Shown one piece after another: positions 7,728-14,177 of a stretch of 14,177 bases of DNA. Origin of the DNA: JBCFBK01 sp038562555 (GTDB lineage: Bacteria; Bacteroidota; Bacteroidia; Bacteroidales; Prolixibacteraceae); assembly GCA_038562555.1 (NCBI GenBank), contig JBCFBK010000081.1, positions 1 to 14,177 on the forward strand, in the 5' to 3' direction. A program made the translations under genes and the position numbers. How positions within the stretch are numbered: the stretch's first letter is position 1; the number at the start of each line of letters is the position of its first letter. Under the pieces are notes generated by a model. That model did not search any database, had not been told where the DNA came from, and worked only from the letters and a program-made list of their open reading frames with translations.

Positions 7728-8741
7728 CTAGTCCACTACCTGAGTCCACCCGTACAGATCGGGTTCGTCGCCGTTTTGAATGGCCTGAAGTTTGTCATAC
7801 AATTTCAGGCTCCACGGACCTGCTTCTGCGCCGTACAGATATTCCTTTTCAAGATCGGCGTCAAAGATCCGCTTAACCGGCGAGATGACCGCAGCAGTAC
7901 CGCATGCGCCTACTTCTTCGAACGAGGAAAGCTCTTCAACAGCCACCGCCCGCCGCTCGACTTTCATCCCTAGTGATTCGGCGAGCTGCATCAGGCTCAT
8001 ATTGGTAATTGAAGGTAATATGGAATCCGACAGCGGTGTGATGTATGTATCGTTTTTGACCGCGAAGAAATTGGCAGGGCCGCATTCATCAATGTATTTT
8101 TTCTCTTTTGCATCGAGGTAAAGAACCGACGAAAATCCGCCGGCCTTTGCTTTCTTGCCGGCCAGAAGGCTCGCCGCATAATTTCCGCCAATTTTGAACC
8201 GTCCCGTTCCCTGCGGCGCCACACGGTCGAACTTCCTCAGAATAATCAGGTCGGTAGGTTTAAATCCTTCAGGGAAATAGGGGCCCACCGGCATCACGAA
8301 TACGATGAACAGATATTCCTCTGCCGGCTTAACGCCAATCTGAGGTCCGGTGCCGATCAGCAGCGGACGTACGTATAAAGAAGCGCCTGACCCGTATGGC
8401 GGAACAAATTCCAGATTTTTGCCGACGGCAAGTTTTACCGCTTCCGTAAAAAGCTCAACCGGCAGACGGGGCATTAAAATCCCGTCGCAGGATGACTGCA
8501 ACCGCTTCGCATTTTCATCCATCCTGAAGATCCGCGTTTTCCCGTCTTTCCCGCGGAATGCCTTCAGTCCTTCAAACGCTTCCTGCCCGTAATGGAGGCA
8601 TGTTGCCGCAATATGAATATCAAGGTATTCAGAGTCACTTATTTCAAGCGGCCCCCATTGGCCGTCCTGATAACGGCAACGTACGTTCAGATTTGTTTTT
8701 CTGTATCCAAAGCCTATGCTTTTCCAATCTAAATTTTCCAT
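7728..8741 (-). CDS. ilvE: Branched-chain amino acid aminotransferase (PLP, class IV fold)
   Basis: Cytoplasmic PLP enzyme exchanging the amino group between glutamate and the keto acids of leucine, isoleucine and valine; it catalyses the last step of their synthesis and the first of their breakdown. The 337-residue length fits the longer BCAT subgroup. K183 in GRFKIGGNYAAS is the Schiff-base lysine. YLDAKEKKYIDECGPANFFA (208-227) is the class IV signature, with E219 near the PLP pyridine. CGTAAVISPV (280-289) binds phosphate. The LHYGQEAFEGLKAF segment (49-62) is also typical. It starts at the ATG at 8741. Upstream is a 211-base gap holding an inverted repeat; I found no perfect TAnnTTTG box for it. 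It may be cotranscribed with the receptor and lipoprotein, although no functional link between them is evident. Confidence 0.96.
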   Translation of the reverse strand: MENLDWKSIGFGYRKTNLNVRCRYQDGQWGPLEISDSEYLDIHIAATCLHYGQEAFEGLKAFRGKDGKTRIFRMDENAKRLQSSCDGILMPRLPVELFTEAVKLAVGKNLEFVPPYGSGASLYVRPLLIGTGPQIGVKPAEEYLFIVFVMPVGPYFPEGFKPTDLIILRKFDRVAPQGTGRFKIGGNYAASLLAGKKAKAGGFSSVLYLDAKEKKYIDECGPANFFAVKNDTYITPLSDSILPSITNMSLMQLAESLGMKVERRAVAVEELSSFEEVGACGTAAVISPVKRIFDADLEKEYLYGAEAGPWSLKLYDKLQAIQNGDEPDLYGWTQVVD

Positions 8742-8820
8742 AAAATGAGCTAATTGGTCACCCTGACATTTTGGGGACCATAAAATAACAAAAAAAAAGT
8801 CGGAGAATGAAAGGCTTTAA

Positions 8821-8946
8821 ACGCTAAGACGCCAAGACGCTGAGAAATATTTTATTGGGAGCTGACTATCAGAATATTAACGTCCTGTGATATAATTTTA
8901 CTCTTCTACCGAAAAATTAATTCTTCGCGTTCTGGCGTCTTTGTGT
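8821..8946. repeat. Inverted pair of 8-bp-unit repeats (possible small palindromic element)
   Basis: The left arm (8821-8844) is three octamers of consensus ACGCYRAG. The right arm (8923-8946), read on the minus strand, is again three octamers resembling ACGCNARR. The arms match at 18 of 24 positions and enclose 78 AT-rich bases. The element lies between DUF2797 and ilvE; its right arm ends 6 bases from the DUF2797 stop, so it may act as a transcript-end structure. Repeats built from GACGC/AAG units are common between genes in Bacteroidota (recalled). No transposase is present. Confidence 0.65.
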
Positions 8947-8952
8947 TCAATT

Positions 8953-9756
8953 TCAGGAGTCGACCGTCATAGTCAAATAGTAACCACTATGCCTTCGTAT
9001 ATTGACAGCCCTGTTATGATCGAAGATCAGGTACTGGCCTTTTATGCCGACCAAATGACCCTCAATAACAGGATCTTTATCAAAATTAAGCCCGGTCACC
9101 TTTTCCGGATATTGCAAAACCGGATAGGAAAGTTTTACGATTTGATGATCGTCGCAGGCATATTGCCGCAGTTCTGCGGGCAACAACCGAATGGCTTTTT
9201 CTTTTTCAGCGATCAGATCGCAGTTCGCGTTCACCTGATTTTGAAGCATCTCTTTCCAACTCGTTTTGTCGGTCATGTGCTTCTTAAGGAAGAATTCGAT
9301 GACTCCGGCAATGTGGCGATTGGGTGTTTTTGCCAGCCGAATGGCTGAGCTGGCCCCCTGGTCGATCCATCTGGTTGGGATCTGCTGGCCCCGGGTAACT
9401 CCAACTTTTACTTCTTTCGATACCGCCAGGTAGACAAAATGATCGACAAGTTCATTCTTAACCGACCACTCAAGGTCACGGGCAATACCAAAGTGAGCTC
9501 TTGAAAGCTCGGGATTAACGACCGTTTCGCTGGCTTCGGGCGAAGTTTTAAAGCACGAAAAACAAAAACCTTGTCCGAATGACGTCTTTGTCCGCTTTCC
9601 GCAACAGATACAGTTGATTTGTCCGTCAAAACGAAGTCGCATGGCATGCCCCAGCAAGGCATTCATATCTGCTTCACTGCCGCCAATGGGCAGGTAATAC
9701 CTGACCGGCTCAGCAACTTCGGTCCGCATTTTAAAAATATTTCCCTGGTATTCCAT
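8953..9756 (-). CDS. DUF2797 family protein with zinc ribbon and GIY-YIG-like core
   Basis: A 267-residue soluble protein of unknown function. C49/C52 and C65/C68 form a CxxC...CxxC zinc ribbon. Residues 108-171 carry the DUF2797 core: VYLA (108-111), KVGVTRGQQIPTRWIDQGA (117-135), an Asn-Arg at 146-147, E154, and TSWKEML. The order Tyr, K-V-G-x-T, Arg and Glu resembles the spacing of GIY-YIG nuclease motifs; this is my inference. The frame is open to an ATG at 9783, but that adds MCLFFIFTP and reaches into repeat DNA, so I chose the ATG at 9756 (MEYQGN). There is no clear ribosome-binding site. It lies between two repeat elements and is not closely coupled to any neighbour. Confidence 0.85.
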   Translation of the reverse strand: MEYQGNIFKMRTEVAEPVRYYLPIGGSEADMNALLGHAMRLRFDGQINCICCGKRTKTSFGQGFCFSCFKTSPEASETVVNPELSRAHFGIARDLEWSVKNELVDHFVYLAVSKEVKVGVTRGQQIPTRWIDQGASSAIRLAKTPNRHIAGVIEFFLKKHMTDKTSWKEMLQNQVNANCDLIAEKEKAIRLLPAELRQYACDDHQIVKLSYPVLQYPEKVTGLNFDKDPVIEGHLVGIKGQYLIFDHNRAVNIRRHSGYYLTMTVDS

Positions 9757-9773
9757 AGGTGTAAAGATAAAAA

Positions 9774-9969
9774 AAAGACACAAGATATAACAAGTAGCGA
9801 GTAGTTAGTAGCTGGTCGTAAGTCGTAATACATAAGAACCAAGACACATGGTTAAATAGTAAATGGTCGCAAGCCTGTGCCCTATGCCCGATGCTGTTTT
9901 ATCCTGTCACCTTGCAACCGTTCTACCCTCTTCCTGTTTCCGGACTCCGGTCTCCGCTTTCCGTTTCCA
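9774..9969. repeat. Long degenerate heptamer array
   Basis: About 196 bases can be read as successive 7-mers with drifting sequence. The clearest clusters are 9795-9829 (units such as TAGCGAG, TAGTTAG), 9879-9892 (GCCCTAT, GCCCGAT) and 9928-9969 (units ending TCC or TTCC, such as GGACTCC and GGTCTCC). The left end shares AAGACACAAGAT (9775-9786) with the array at 4440. It fills the gap between DUF2797 and the HAD gene and runs into the HAD 3' end. The register across the poorly matching middle section is not independently supported. Confidence 0.6.
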
Positions 9970-10666
9970 TCCCAAACAGTGTCAGTACGTCGTGTATCTG
10001 TTTAAGTTCAAAAAAACGGGTGCTGTTTATTTCGTCAGGATCCATCTGCTCATGTTCCCAGGTGGTATAATAAGGAATGTGAGCGGCATAACCTCCCAGT
10101 TTGATTACCGGCAAAACATCCGAGCGGAGCGAATTGCCCACCATCAGAAACTTGTCAGAGCGGATTTCGAGATGTTCCAGTAACTCCCGGTAATTTTCCT
10201 CCCGCTTATGGGTCATAATTTCGATGTGATGAAAATATTTCAGCAGACCGGACTTTTTCAGTTTTCGTTCCTGGTCGAGTAAATCGCCTTTCGAGGCCAC
10301 CACCAGTTTATACCTCCCGTAAAGTTTTTCCAGCAGATCCACCACGCCATCGAGCAGAATCACATCTTTCTGAAGCATCCTTTTGCCAATCTCAATGATC
10401 GCCTCCGTCTGCTCCGGCCGCACGCTGCGCTGCGAAACCACCAAAGAAGTCTCGACCAGCGACAGAACAAAGGCTTTGATACCGTACCCATATAACTCCA
10501 TATTCTGCATTTCAATCCGGTACAGCGCTTCAATGGTTTCATTAACCGGCACAAATTCGGCCATTACCTCACAAAACTCATGTTCGGCGTCCCGAAAAAA
10601 ATTCTCGTTCTCCCACAGGGTGTCGTCCGCATCAAAAGCGATAACTTCTATATTCCTTAAGTTCAT
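9923..10666 (-). CDS. HAD-superfamily hydrolase (probable phosphatase)
   Basis: A 247-residue cytoplasmic HAD hydrolase. Motif I is DADDT (12-16), with the nucleophile D12 and acid/base D14. Motif II is S125 in VVASKGD. The motif III lysine is probably K154 in THKREENY. Motif IV is GNSLRSDVLP (177-186), with D183 among the Mg ligands. A helical cap sits between motifs I and II. The substrate cannot be read from the sequence; YjjG-like nucleotidases and phosphoglycolate-type phosphatases are relatives. The last 15 residues (233-247, METESGDRSPETGRG) are encoded by a heptamer repeat array and look like a tail appended to a complete domain. A -7 box only 4 bases upstream of the ATG suggests a leaderless transcript. 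Divergent from asnS. Confidence 0.9.
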   Translation of the reverse strand: MNLRNIEVIAFDADDTLWENENFFRDAEHEFCEVMAEFVPVNETIEALYRIEMQNMELYGYGIKAFVLSLVETSLVVSQRSVRPEQTEAIIEIGKRMLQKDVILLDGVVDLLEKLYGRYKLVVASKGDLLDQERKLKKSGLLKYFHHIEIMTHKREENYRELLEHLEIRSDKFLMVGNSLRSDVLPVIKLGGYAAHIPYYTTWEHEQMDPDEINSTRFFELKQIHDVLTLFGMETESGDRSPETGRG

Positions 10667-10670
10667 ATAA

Positions 10671-10678
10671 CAAAATTA
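10671..10678 (-). promoter_or_regulatory. Candidate -7 box for the HAD gene
   Basis: On the minus strand TAATTTTG matches TAnnTTTG exactly and ends 4 bases before the ATG at 10666. TTTT lies 19 bases upstream in place of the -33 TTTG. Transcription would begin at or next to the start codon. Confidence 0.5.
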
Positions 10679-10815
10679 CAGACAGCAATAACAATCGAAA
10701 AGATAAACAGATCATGAAGCAGGCAGGTTCGGATCGAGGTCTCAAGCTGAAAGCCCGGTGCTTCATAACCCTAAACTTTTCATCTTCGCGTTACATGTTT
10801 TTAAACAGAAAAATG

Positions 10816-10823
10816 TACTTTTG
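10816..10823 (+). promoter_or_regulatory. Candidate -7 box for asnS
   Basis: TACTTTTG matches TAnnTTTG exactly and is followed by CA, as is frequent in Bacteroidota promoters. It would give a leader of about 50 bases before the ATG at 10879. No good TTTG is found 19-21 bases upstream, so only the -7 box is supported. Confidence 0.6.
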
Positions 10824-10878
10824 CAAGTCTGATGTGAAAAACAACAGCAAATAACATAAGAAAATCCGCAAAAACAGC

Positions 10879-12315
10879 ATGGAACGACAAAAAATTAACC
10901 GGGTACTGGCTGACGGGCAAACGGGACGTCAGGTATTGGTAAAGGGATGGGTCAGAACAAAACGTGAAAGCAAAAATGTCAATTTCATTGCGTTGAATGA
11001 CGGTTCGACTATCAATAATTTGCAGGTCGTTGCCGATGTGGAGAAGTTTGGCGAAAATTTCTTAAAGGATATCAACACGAGCGCTTCACTGGCCGTTACC
11101 GGCGAGCTGGTGGCTTCGGCGGGAAGCGGACAGGCCGTTGAACTGAATGCTTCGGAAATTATCATTTACGGGAAAGCCGATCCCGACAAGTACCCGATCC
11201 AGCCGAAAAAGCACAGTCTGGAGTTTTTACGTGAGAATGCCCATCTCCGGTTCCGCACCGCCACATTCAGCGCTGTTTTCCGGATCCGCCATGCCATGGC
11301 CTATGCCATTCACAAATTTTTCAACGATAAAGGGTTTTATTACCTGCACACCCCGGTCATCACGGCTTCGGATGCTGAAGGCGCCGGACAGATGTTCCGG
11401 GTGTCAACCCTGCCGGCAATCAATCCTCCCCTGAACGAAGAAGGACAGGTTGATTTTACCCAGGATTTTTTTGGCCGCTCCACCAACCTGACCGTTTCAG
11501 GCCAGCTTGAAGGTGAACTTGGCGCAACCGCGCTGGGTGAAATTTACACCTTTGGACCGACATTTCGTGCCGAAAACTCGAATACGACCCGCCATCTGGC
11601 CGAGTTCTGGATGATCGAGCCGGAAATGGCTTTTTATGAACTGAAAGATAACATGGATCTGGCCGAAGAATTTCTGAAGTATCTGATCAGCTATGCCCTG
11701 GAGCACTGCCGCGATGACCTGAAATTTCTGAGCAATCGTCTGCAGCAGGAAGAAAAGAACAAACCCGAGGATCAGCGTTCGATGGAGCTGGTCGAAAAAC
11801 TTCAGTTTGTGCTGACAAATGATTTTATTCGCTGCACGTATACCGAAGCCATCGATATCCTGAAGAATTCGAAGACATATAAAAAAGGGAAATTCCAATA
11901 TCCGGTCGACTGGGGAGTTGACCTGCAAAGCGAACATGAACGTTACCTGGTTGAAAAACACTTCCGGAAGCCGGTGATCCTGATTAATTATCCAAAAGAG
12001 ATCAAGGCATTCTACATGAAACAAAACGACGACGGCAAAACCGTGGCGGCCATGGATGTGCTTTTTCCGCAGATCGGCGAGATCATCGGCGGATCGGAGC
12101 GCGAATCAGACTATACCAAACTCGTAACCCGTATGGAAGAAATGGGCATCCCGGCCAAAGAAATGTGGTGGTATCTCGATACCCGCCGGTTTGGAACCGT
12201 TCCTCATGCCGGATTCGGGCTGGGCTTTGAACGGTTTATCCTCTTTGTCACCGGGATGGGTAATATCCGCGACGTAATCGCTTTTCCGCGCACGCCGAAA
12301 AATGCTGATTTTTAA
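10879..12315 (+). CDS. asnS: Asparaginyl-tRNA synthetase
   Basis: Class IIb synthetase that charges tRNA-Asn in the cytoplasm. The 478-residue length is typical of bacterial AsnRS. The N-terminal OB-fold anticodon-binding domain covers about 17-100 (VLVKGWVRTKRE at 19-30). The catalytic domain has motif 1 around HKFFNDKGFYYLHTPVI (145-161), motif 2 with TFRAENSNTTRHLAEFWMIE (228-247), and motif 3 with GFGLGFERF (445-453) followed by the usual IRDVIAFPR (463-471). The AEFWMIEPE form and the C-terminal FPRTP favour AsnRS over AspRS. It starts at the ATG at 10879 behind an A-rich leader with a -7 box at 10816. rpoN follows after 106 bases with its own -7 box, so the two can be expressed separately. 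Confidence 0.97.
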   Translation: MERQKINRVLADGQTGRQVLVKGWVRTKRESKNVNFIALNDGSTINNLQVVADVEKFGENFLKDINTSASLAVTGELVASAGSGQAVELNASEIIIYGKADPDKYPIQPKKHSLEFLRENAHLRFRTATFSAVFRIRHAMAYAIHKFFNDKGFYYLHTPVITASDAEGAGQMFRVSTLPAINPPLNEEGQVDFTQDFFGRSTNLTVSGQLEGELGATALGEIYTFGPTFRAENSNTTRHLAEFWMIEPEMAFYELKDNMDLAEEFLKYLISYALEHCRDDLKFLSNRLQQEEKNKPEDQRSMELVEKLQFVLTNDFIRCTYTEAIDILKNSKTYKKGKFQYPVDWGVDLQSEHERYLVEKHFRKPVILINYPKEIKAFYMKQNDDGKTVAAMDVLFPQIGEIIGGSERESDYTKLVTRMEEMGIPAKEMWWYLDTRRFGTVPHAGFGLGFERFILFVTGMGNIRDVIAFPRTPKNADF

Positions 12316-12376
12316 AATACCCCCTGGCCCGGTGCAGAGCTTTAAAGGGAAACTCCGCTCATTCCTGTTTTTTTCA

Positions 12377-12384
12377 TACATTTG
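12377..12384 (+). promoter_or_regulatory. Candidate -7 box for rpoN
   Basis: TACATTTG fits TAnnTTTG exactly in the 106-base asnS-rpoN gap, giving a leader of about 30 bases. There is no good -33 TTTG; a T-rich run lies just upstream. Confidence 0.55.
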
Positions 12385-12421
12385 TAAACAGAAGACATCT
12401 ATTTGAAAAAAGCAGGAAACA

Positions 12422-13882
12422 ATGCCATCTCAAAAACTCAGCTTACAGCAAAAATTATTACAGAAGCTGTCACCTCAGCAAATACAGGTGATCAAGCTCC
12501 TGGAAATCCCTACTGTCCAGCTTGAGCAGCGTATTAAAAAGGAGTTGGAAGAAAATCCTGTTCTGGAACTGACAAGCGAGTCGCAGGATGAAGGCGGGGA
12601 AGACCAGGACGACCAGTCGGCCGGTGAAACAGATAAAGACAGCGATGAATTTTCACTGGAAGATTATATGGATGACGATGATATCCCCGAATACCGGCTT
12701 TCATCGAACAATTATTCAAAAGACGACCGGCAGATTGATATCCCTTTCTCGGCGGGCACCAGTTTTAATGAGTCGATGAGTGAGCAGTTAGGCCTGACTA
12801 ATTTAACGGAAACACAGAAACAACTGGCCGAGTACATCATAGGAAATATTGACGAAGACGGGTATTTACGGCGGGATCTGGCCTCAATCAGCGATGATCT
12901 GGCCTTCAACGTGAACGTAACCGTGAGCGAAGAAGAACTGGAAGAAATTCTCAAAATTATCCAGGACTTTGATCCGGCAGGAGTCGGAGCGCGCGATCTG
13001 CAGGAGTGTCTGATCCTCCAGCTCCGGCGCAGAAAGGATAATGCCTACACGCCATTGGCCATGAAGATCCTGAAGGAGAGTTTTGATGAATTTACCCGGA
13101 AGCACTACGATAAGATCATCCGGAAATATGAAATTACCGAAGAAGACCTGAAGAATTCTGTCAACGAAATTCTGAAGCTGAATCCGAAACCGGGGAGTTC
13201 TTACAGCAATCCGCTCAGCAAATCCAACCAGGTGATCGTCCCTGACTTTATTCTTGAAAACAATGACGGCGAACTTCAGTTATCGCTTAACCAGCGTAAT
13301 GTGCCCGATCTGAAGATGAGCAGCACCTATCTGGATATGATGCGTTCGTACAACGAAAACCGCAAAAACATTTCACGCGATCAGAAAGACGCGCTTTTGT
13401 TTGTCAAGCAGAAAATGGACTCAGCCAAATGGTTCATCGATGCCATCCGCCAACGGCATCAGACCCTGTTACTGACGATGTCGGAAATTATCGATTTTCA
13501 AAAGGAGTATTTTCAGGACGGGGACGAAACAAAGTTGAAGCCTATGATCCTGAAAGACATAGCCGACCGTACCGGTCTTGACATTTCTACCATATCGCGG
13601 GTGTCGAACAGCAAATACATCCAGACCCATTTCGGCATTTTCCCCCTAAAGTATTTCTTTTCGGAGGGCATGCAAAAAGATACCGGAGAAGAAGTTTCAA
13701 CCCGGGAAATCAAAAAAATACTGGAGGAATGCATCTCCGCTGAAAATAAGCACCGCCCGCTGACAGACGACAGGCTGGCGCAGATATTAAAGGAAAAATC
13801 TTATCCGATAGCCAGGCGGACAGTTGCCAAATACCGGGAACAGCTTGGCATTCCGGTTGCCCGGTTAAGAAAAGAACTTTAA
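12422..13882 (+). CDS. rpoN: RNA polymerase sigma-54 factor
   Basis: Directs RNA polymerase to -24/-12 promoters and needs an AAA+ activator for open-complex formation. The 486-residue length is normal. Region I (1-50) is rich in Gln and Leu and holds the activator-responsive part (QKLLQKLSPQQIQVIKLLEI, 10-29). Region II is an acidic linker (about 52-90). The core-binding domain includes DPAGVGARDLQECL (184-197). The DNA-binding part has a helix-turn-helix at about 377-402 (ADRTGLDISTISRVSNSKY at 381-399), FPLKYFFS (407-414) and the diagnostic RpoN box ARRTVAKYRE (464-473). All key parts are intact. No sigma-54 activator gene lies in this window, so its regulon cannot be inferred here. It is followed by a membrane-protein gene after 100 bases. 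Confidence 0.97.
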   Translation: MPSQKLSLQQKLLQKLSPQQIQVIKLLEIPTVQLEQRIKKELEENPVLELTSESQDEGGEDQDDQSAGETDKDSDEFSLEDYMDDDDIPEYRLSSNNYSKDDRQIDIPFSAGTSFNESMSEQLGLTNLTETQKQLAEYIIGNIDEDGYLRRDLASISDDLAFNVNVTVSEEELEEILKIIQDFDPAGVGARDLQECLILQLRRRKDNAYTPLAMKILKESFDEFTRKHYDKIIRKYEITEEDLKNSVNEILKLNPKPGSSYSNPLSKSNQVIVPDFILENNDGELQLSLNQRNVPDLKMSSTYLDMMRSYNENRKNISRDQKDALLFVKQKMDSAKWFIDAIRQRHQTLLLTMSEIIDFQKEYFQDGDETKLKPMILKDIADRTGLDISTISRVSNSKYIQTHFGIFPLKYFFSEGMQKDTGEEVSTREIKKILEECISAENKHRPLTDDRLAQILKEKSYPIARRTVAKYREQLGIPVARLRKEL

Positions 13883-13982
13883 ACAGACTCTTCGGTTTTA
13901 GAGATAAGATAACACACCAGGAAAGATCAGTTTAAAAAATGGACGCAGGTCAATATCGTAAAAGCTTTAACATTTCAATTGA

Positions 13983-14177
13983 ATGAAGATCAAACAAGGC
14001 ATCGCACGTGGAGTTTCAGCCATCTTTCATCCGTTGATCATCCCGACACTCGCATTTTTACTGTTCATGAATACCGGGTTTTATTTTTCAGCGCTTTCCT
14101 TCGATGTAAAAAGGCTGATGCTACTGGTGGTTTTCCTGTGCACTTTTTTGCTTCCCCTCATCAGCATGGGCCTCATG
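13983..14177 (+). CDS. N-terminal part of a multi-pass membrane protein (truncated by window edge)
   Basis: Sixty-five codons from the ATG at 13983 run open to the edge. The peptide has at least two hydrophobic segments, about 15-38 (IFHPLIIPTLAFLLFMNTGF and onward) and 45-65 (LMLLVVFLCTFLLPLISMGL), separated by SFDVKR. A motif like HPLxxPTxxFLLxxNTG followed by KR and LLP is familiar from a Bacteroidota inner-membrane protein often found downstream of rpoN; I recall some such proteins being described as PAP2-like, but no catalytic motif lies in this part. It was not among longer open frames because of truncation. It starts 100 bases after rpoN, and a 15-codon open frame ends by overlapping its ATG. 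Confidence 0.75.
   Translation, partial: MKIKQGIARGVSAIFHPLIIPTLAFLLFMNTGFYFSALSFDVKRLMLLVVFLCTFLLPLISMGLM

Noticed and set aside
9757..9783. Upstream start for the DUF2797 protein
   Set aside because: Adds only MCLFFIFTP, encoded at the edge of repeat-like DNA, with no conserved residues.
9774..9969. CRISPR array
   Set aside because: Repeat units are 7 bp with no spacers of 30-40 bp and no cas genes nearby.
9863..10183. 106-codon plus-strand frame starting in the heptamer array
   Set aside because: It runs antisense to the HAD gene and begins in repeat DNA; no domain or start signal.
10714..10766. ATGAAGC/GCTTCAT inverted repeat, considered as a riboswitch, T-box or tRNA-like element before asnS
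   Set aside because: It lies upstream of the candidate promoters of both flanking genes, so it would not be in either leader. The arms are only 7 bp and no tRNA cloverleaf forms.
13883..13982. Intrinsic terminator after rpoN
   Set aside because: Only a 4-bp stem (CTCT/AGAG) without a following U-run is visible.

Overview
The window looks like a housekeeping stretch of a Bacteroidota chromosome, probably Bacteroidales or a close relative. This rests on four things: a SusC-like TonB-dependent receptor paired with a DUF4249 lipoprotein, several promoters with the Bacteroidota -7 motif TAnnTTTG, weak or absent Shine-Dalgarno sequences, and an ileS preceding what appears to be a TraR/DksA-type gene. 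Placement below phylum is inference from content only.

Layout. 1-14 (-) holds the first codons of a probable TraR/DksA zinc-finger gene. 128-3580 (-) is ileS, a type 2 isoleucyl-tRNA synthetase with its own promoter. Divergent from it, 3735-4430 (+) is a comF-type phosphoribosyltransferase. A leftward block follows: DUF4249 lipoprotein (4490-5335), TonB-dependent receptor (5340-7700), ilvE (7728-8741), a DUF2797 zinc-ribbon protein (8953-9756) and a HAD hydrolase (9923-10666). The ilvE, receptor and lipoprotein genes are separated by only 27 and 4 bases and could be cotranscribed. Rightward then come asnS (10879-12315), rpoN (12422-13882) and the start of a membrane-protein gene (13983 to the window edge).

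How the genes work together. Two aminoacyl-tRNA synthetases (Ile, Asn), a branched-chain aminotransferase, sigma-54 and a probable DksA-like regulator are core functions. The receptor/lipoprotein pair is an outer-membrane uptake or surface module of unknown substrate. There is no obvious mobile element, CRISPR array, RNA gene or defence system, and no gap between genes exceeds 300 bases.

Most notable points. (1) The IleRS class I signature is GIHH rather than HxGH, a swapped form associated with type 2 IleRS that are extremely resistant to mupirocin. (2) Intergenic DNA is filled with degenerate short-unit tandem repeats, 7 bp units at 4440-4474 and 9774-9969 and 8 bp units forming an inverted pair at 8821-8946. 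One of these arrays supplies the C-terminal tail of the HAD protein. (3) The DUF2797 protein combines a CxxC zinc ribbon with a stretch resembling a GIY-YIG nuclease core. I found no clearly new multi-gene system.
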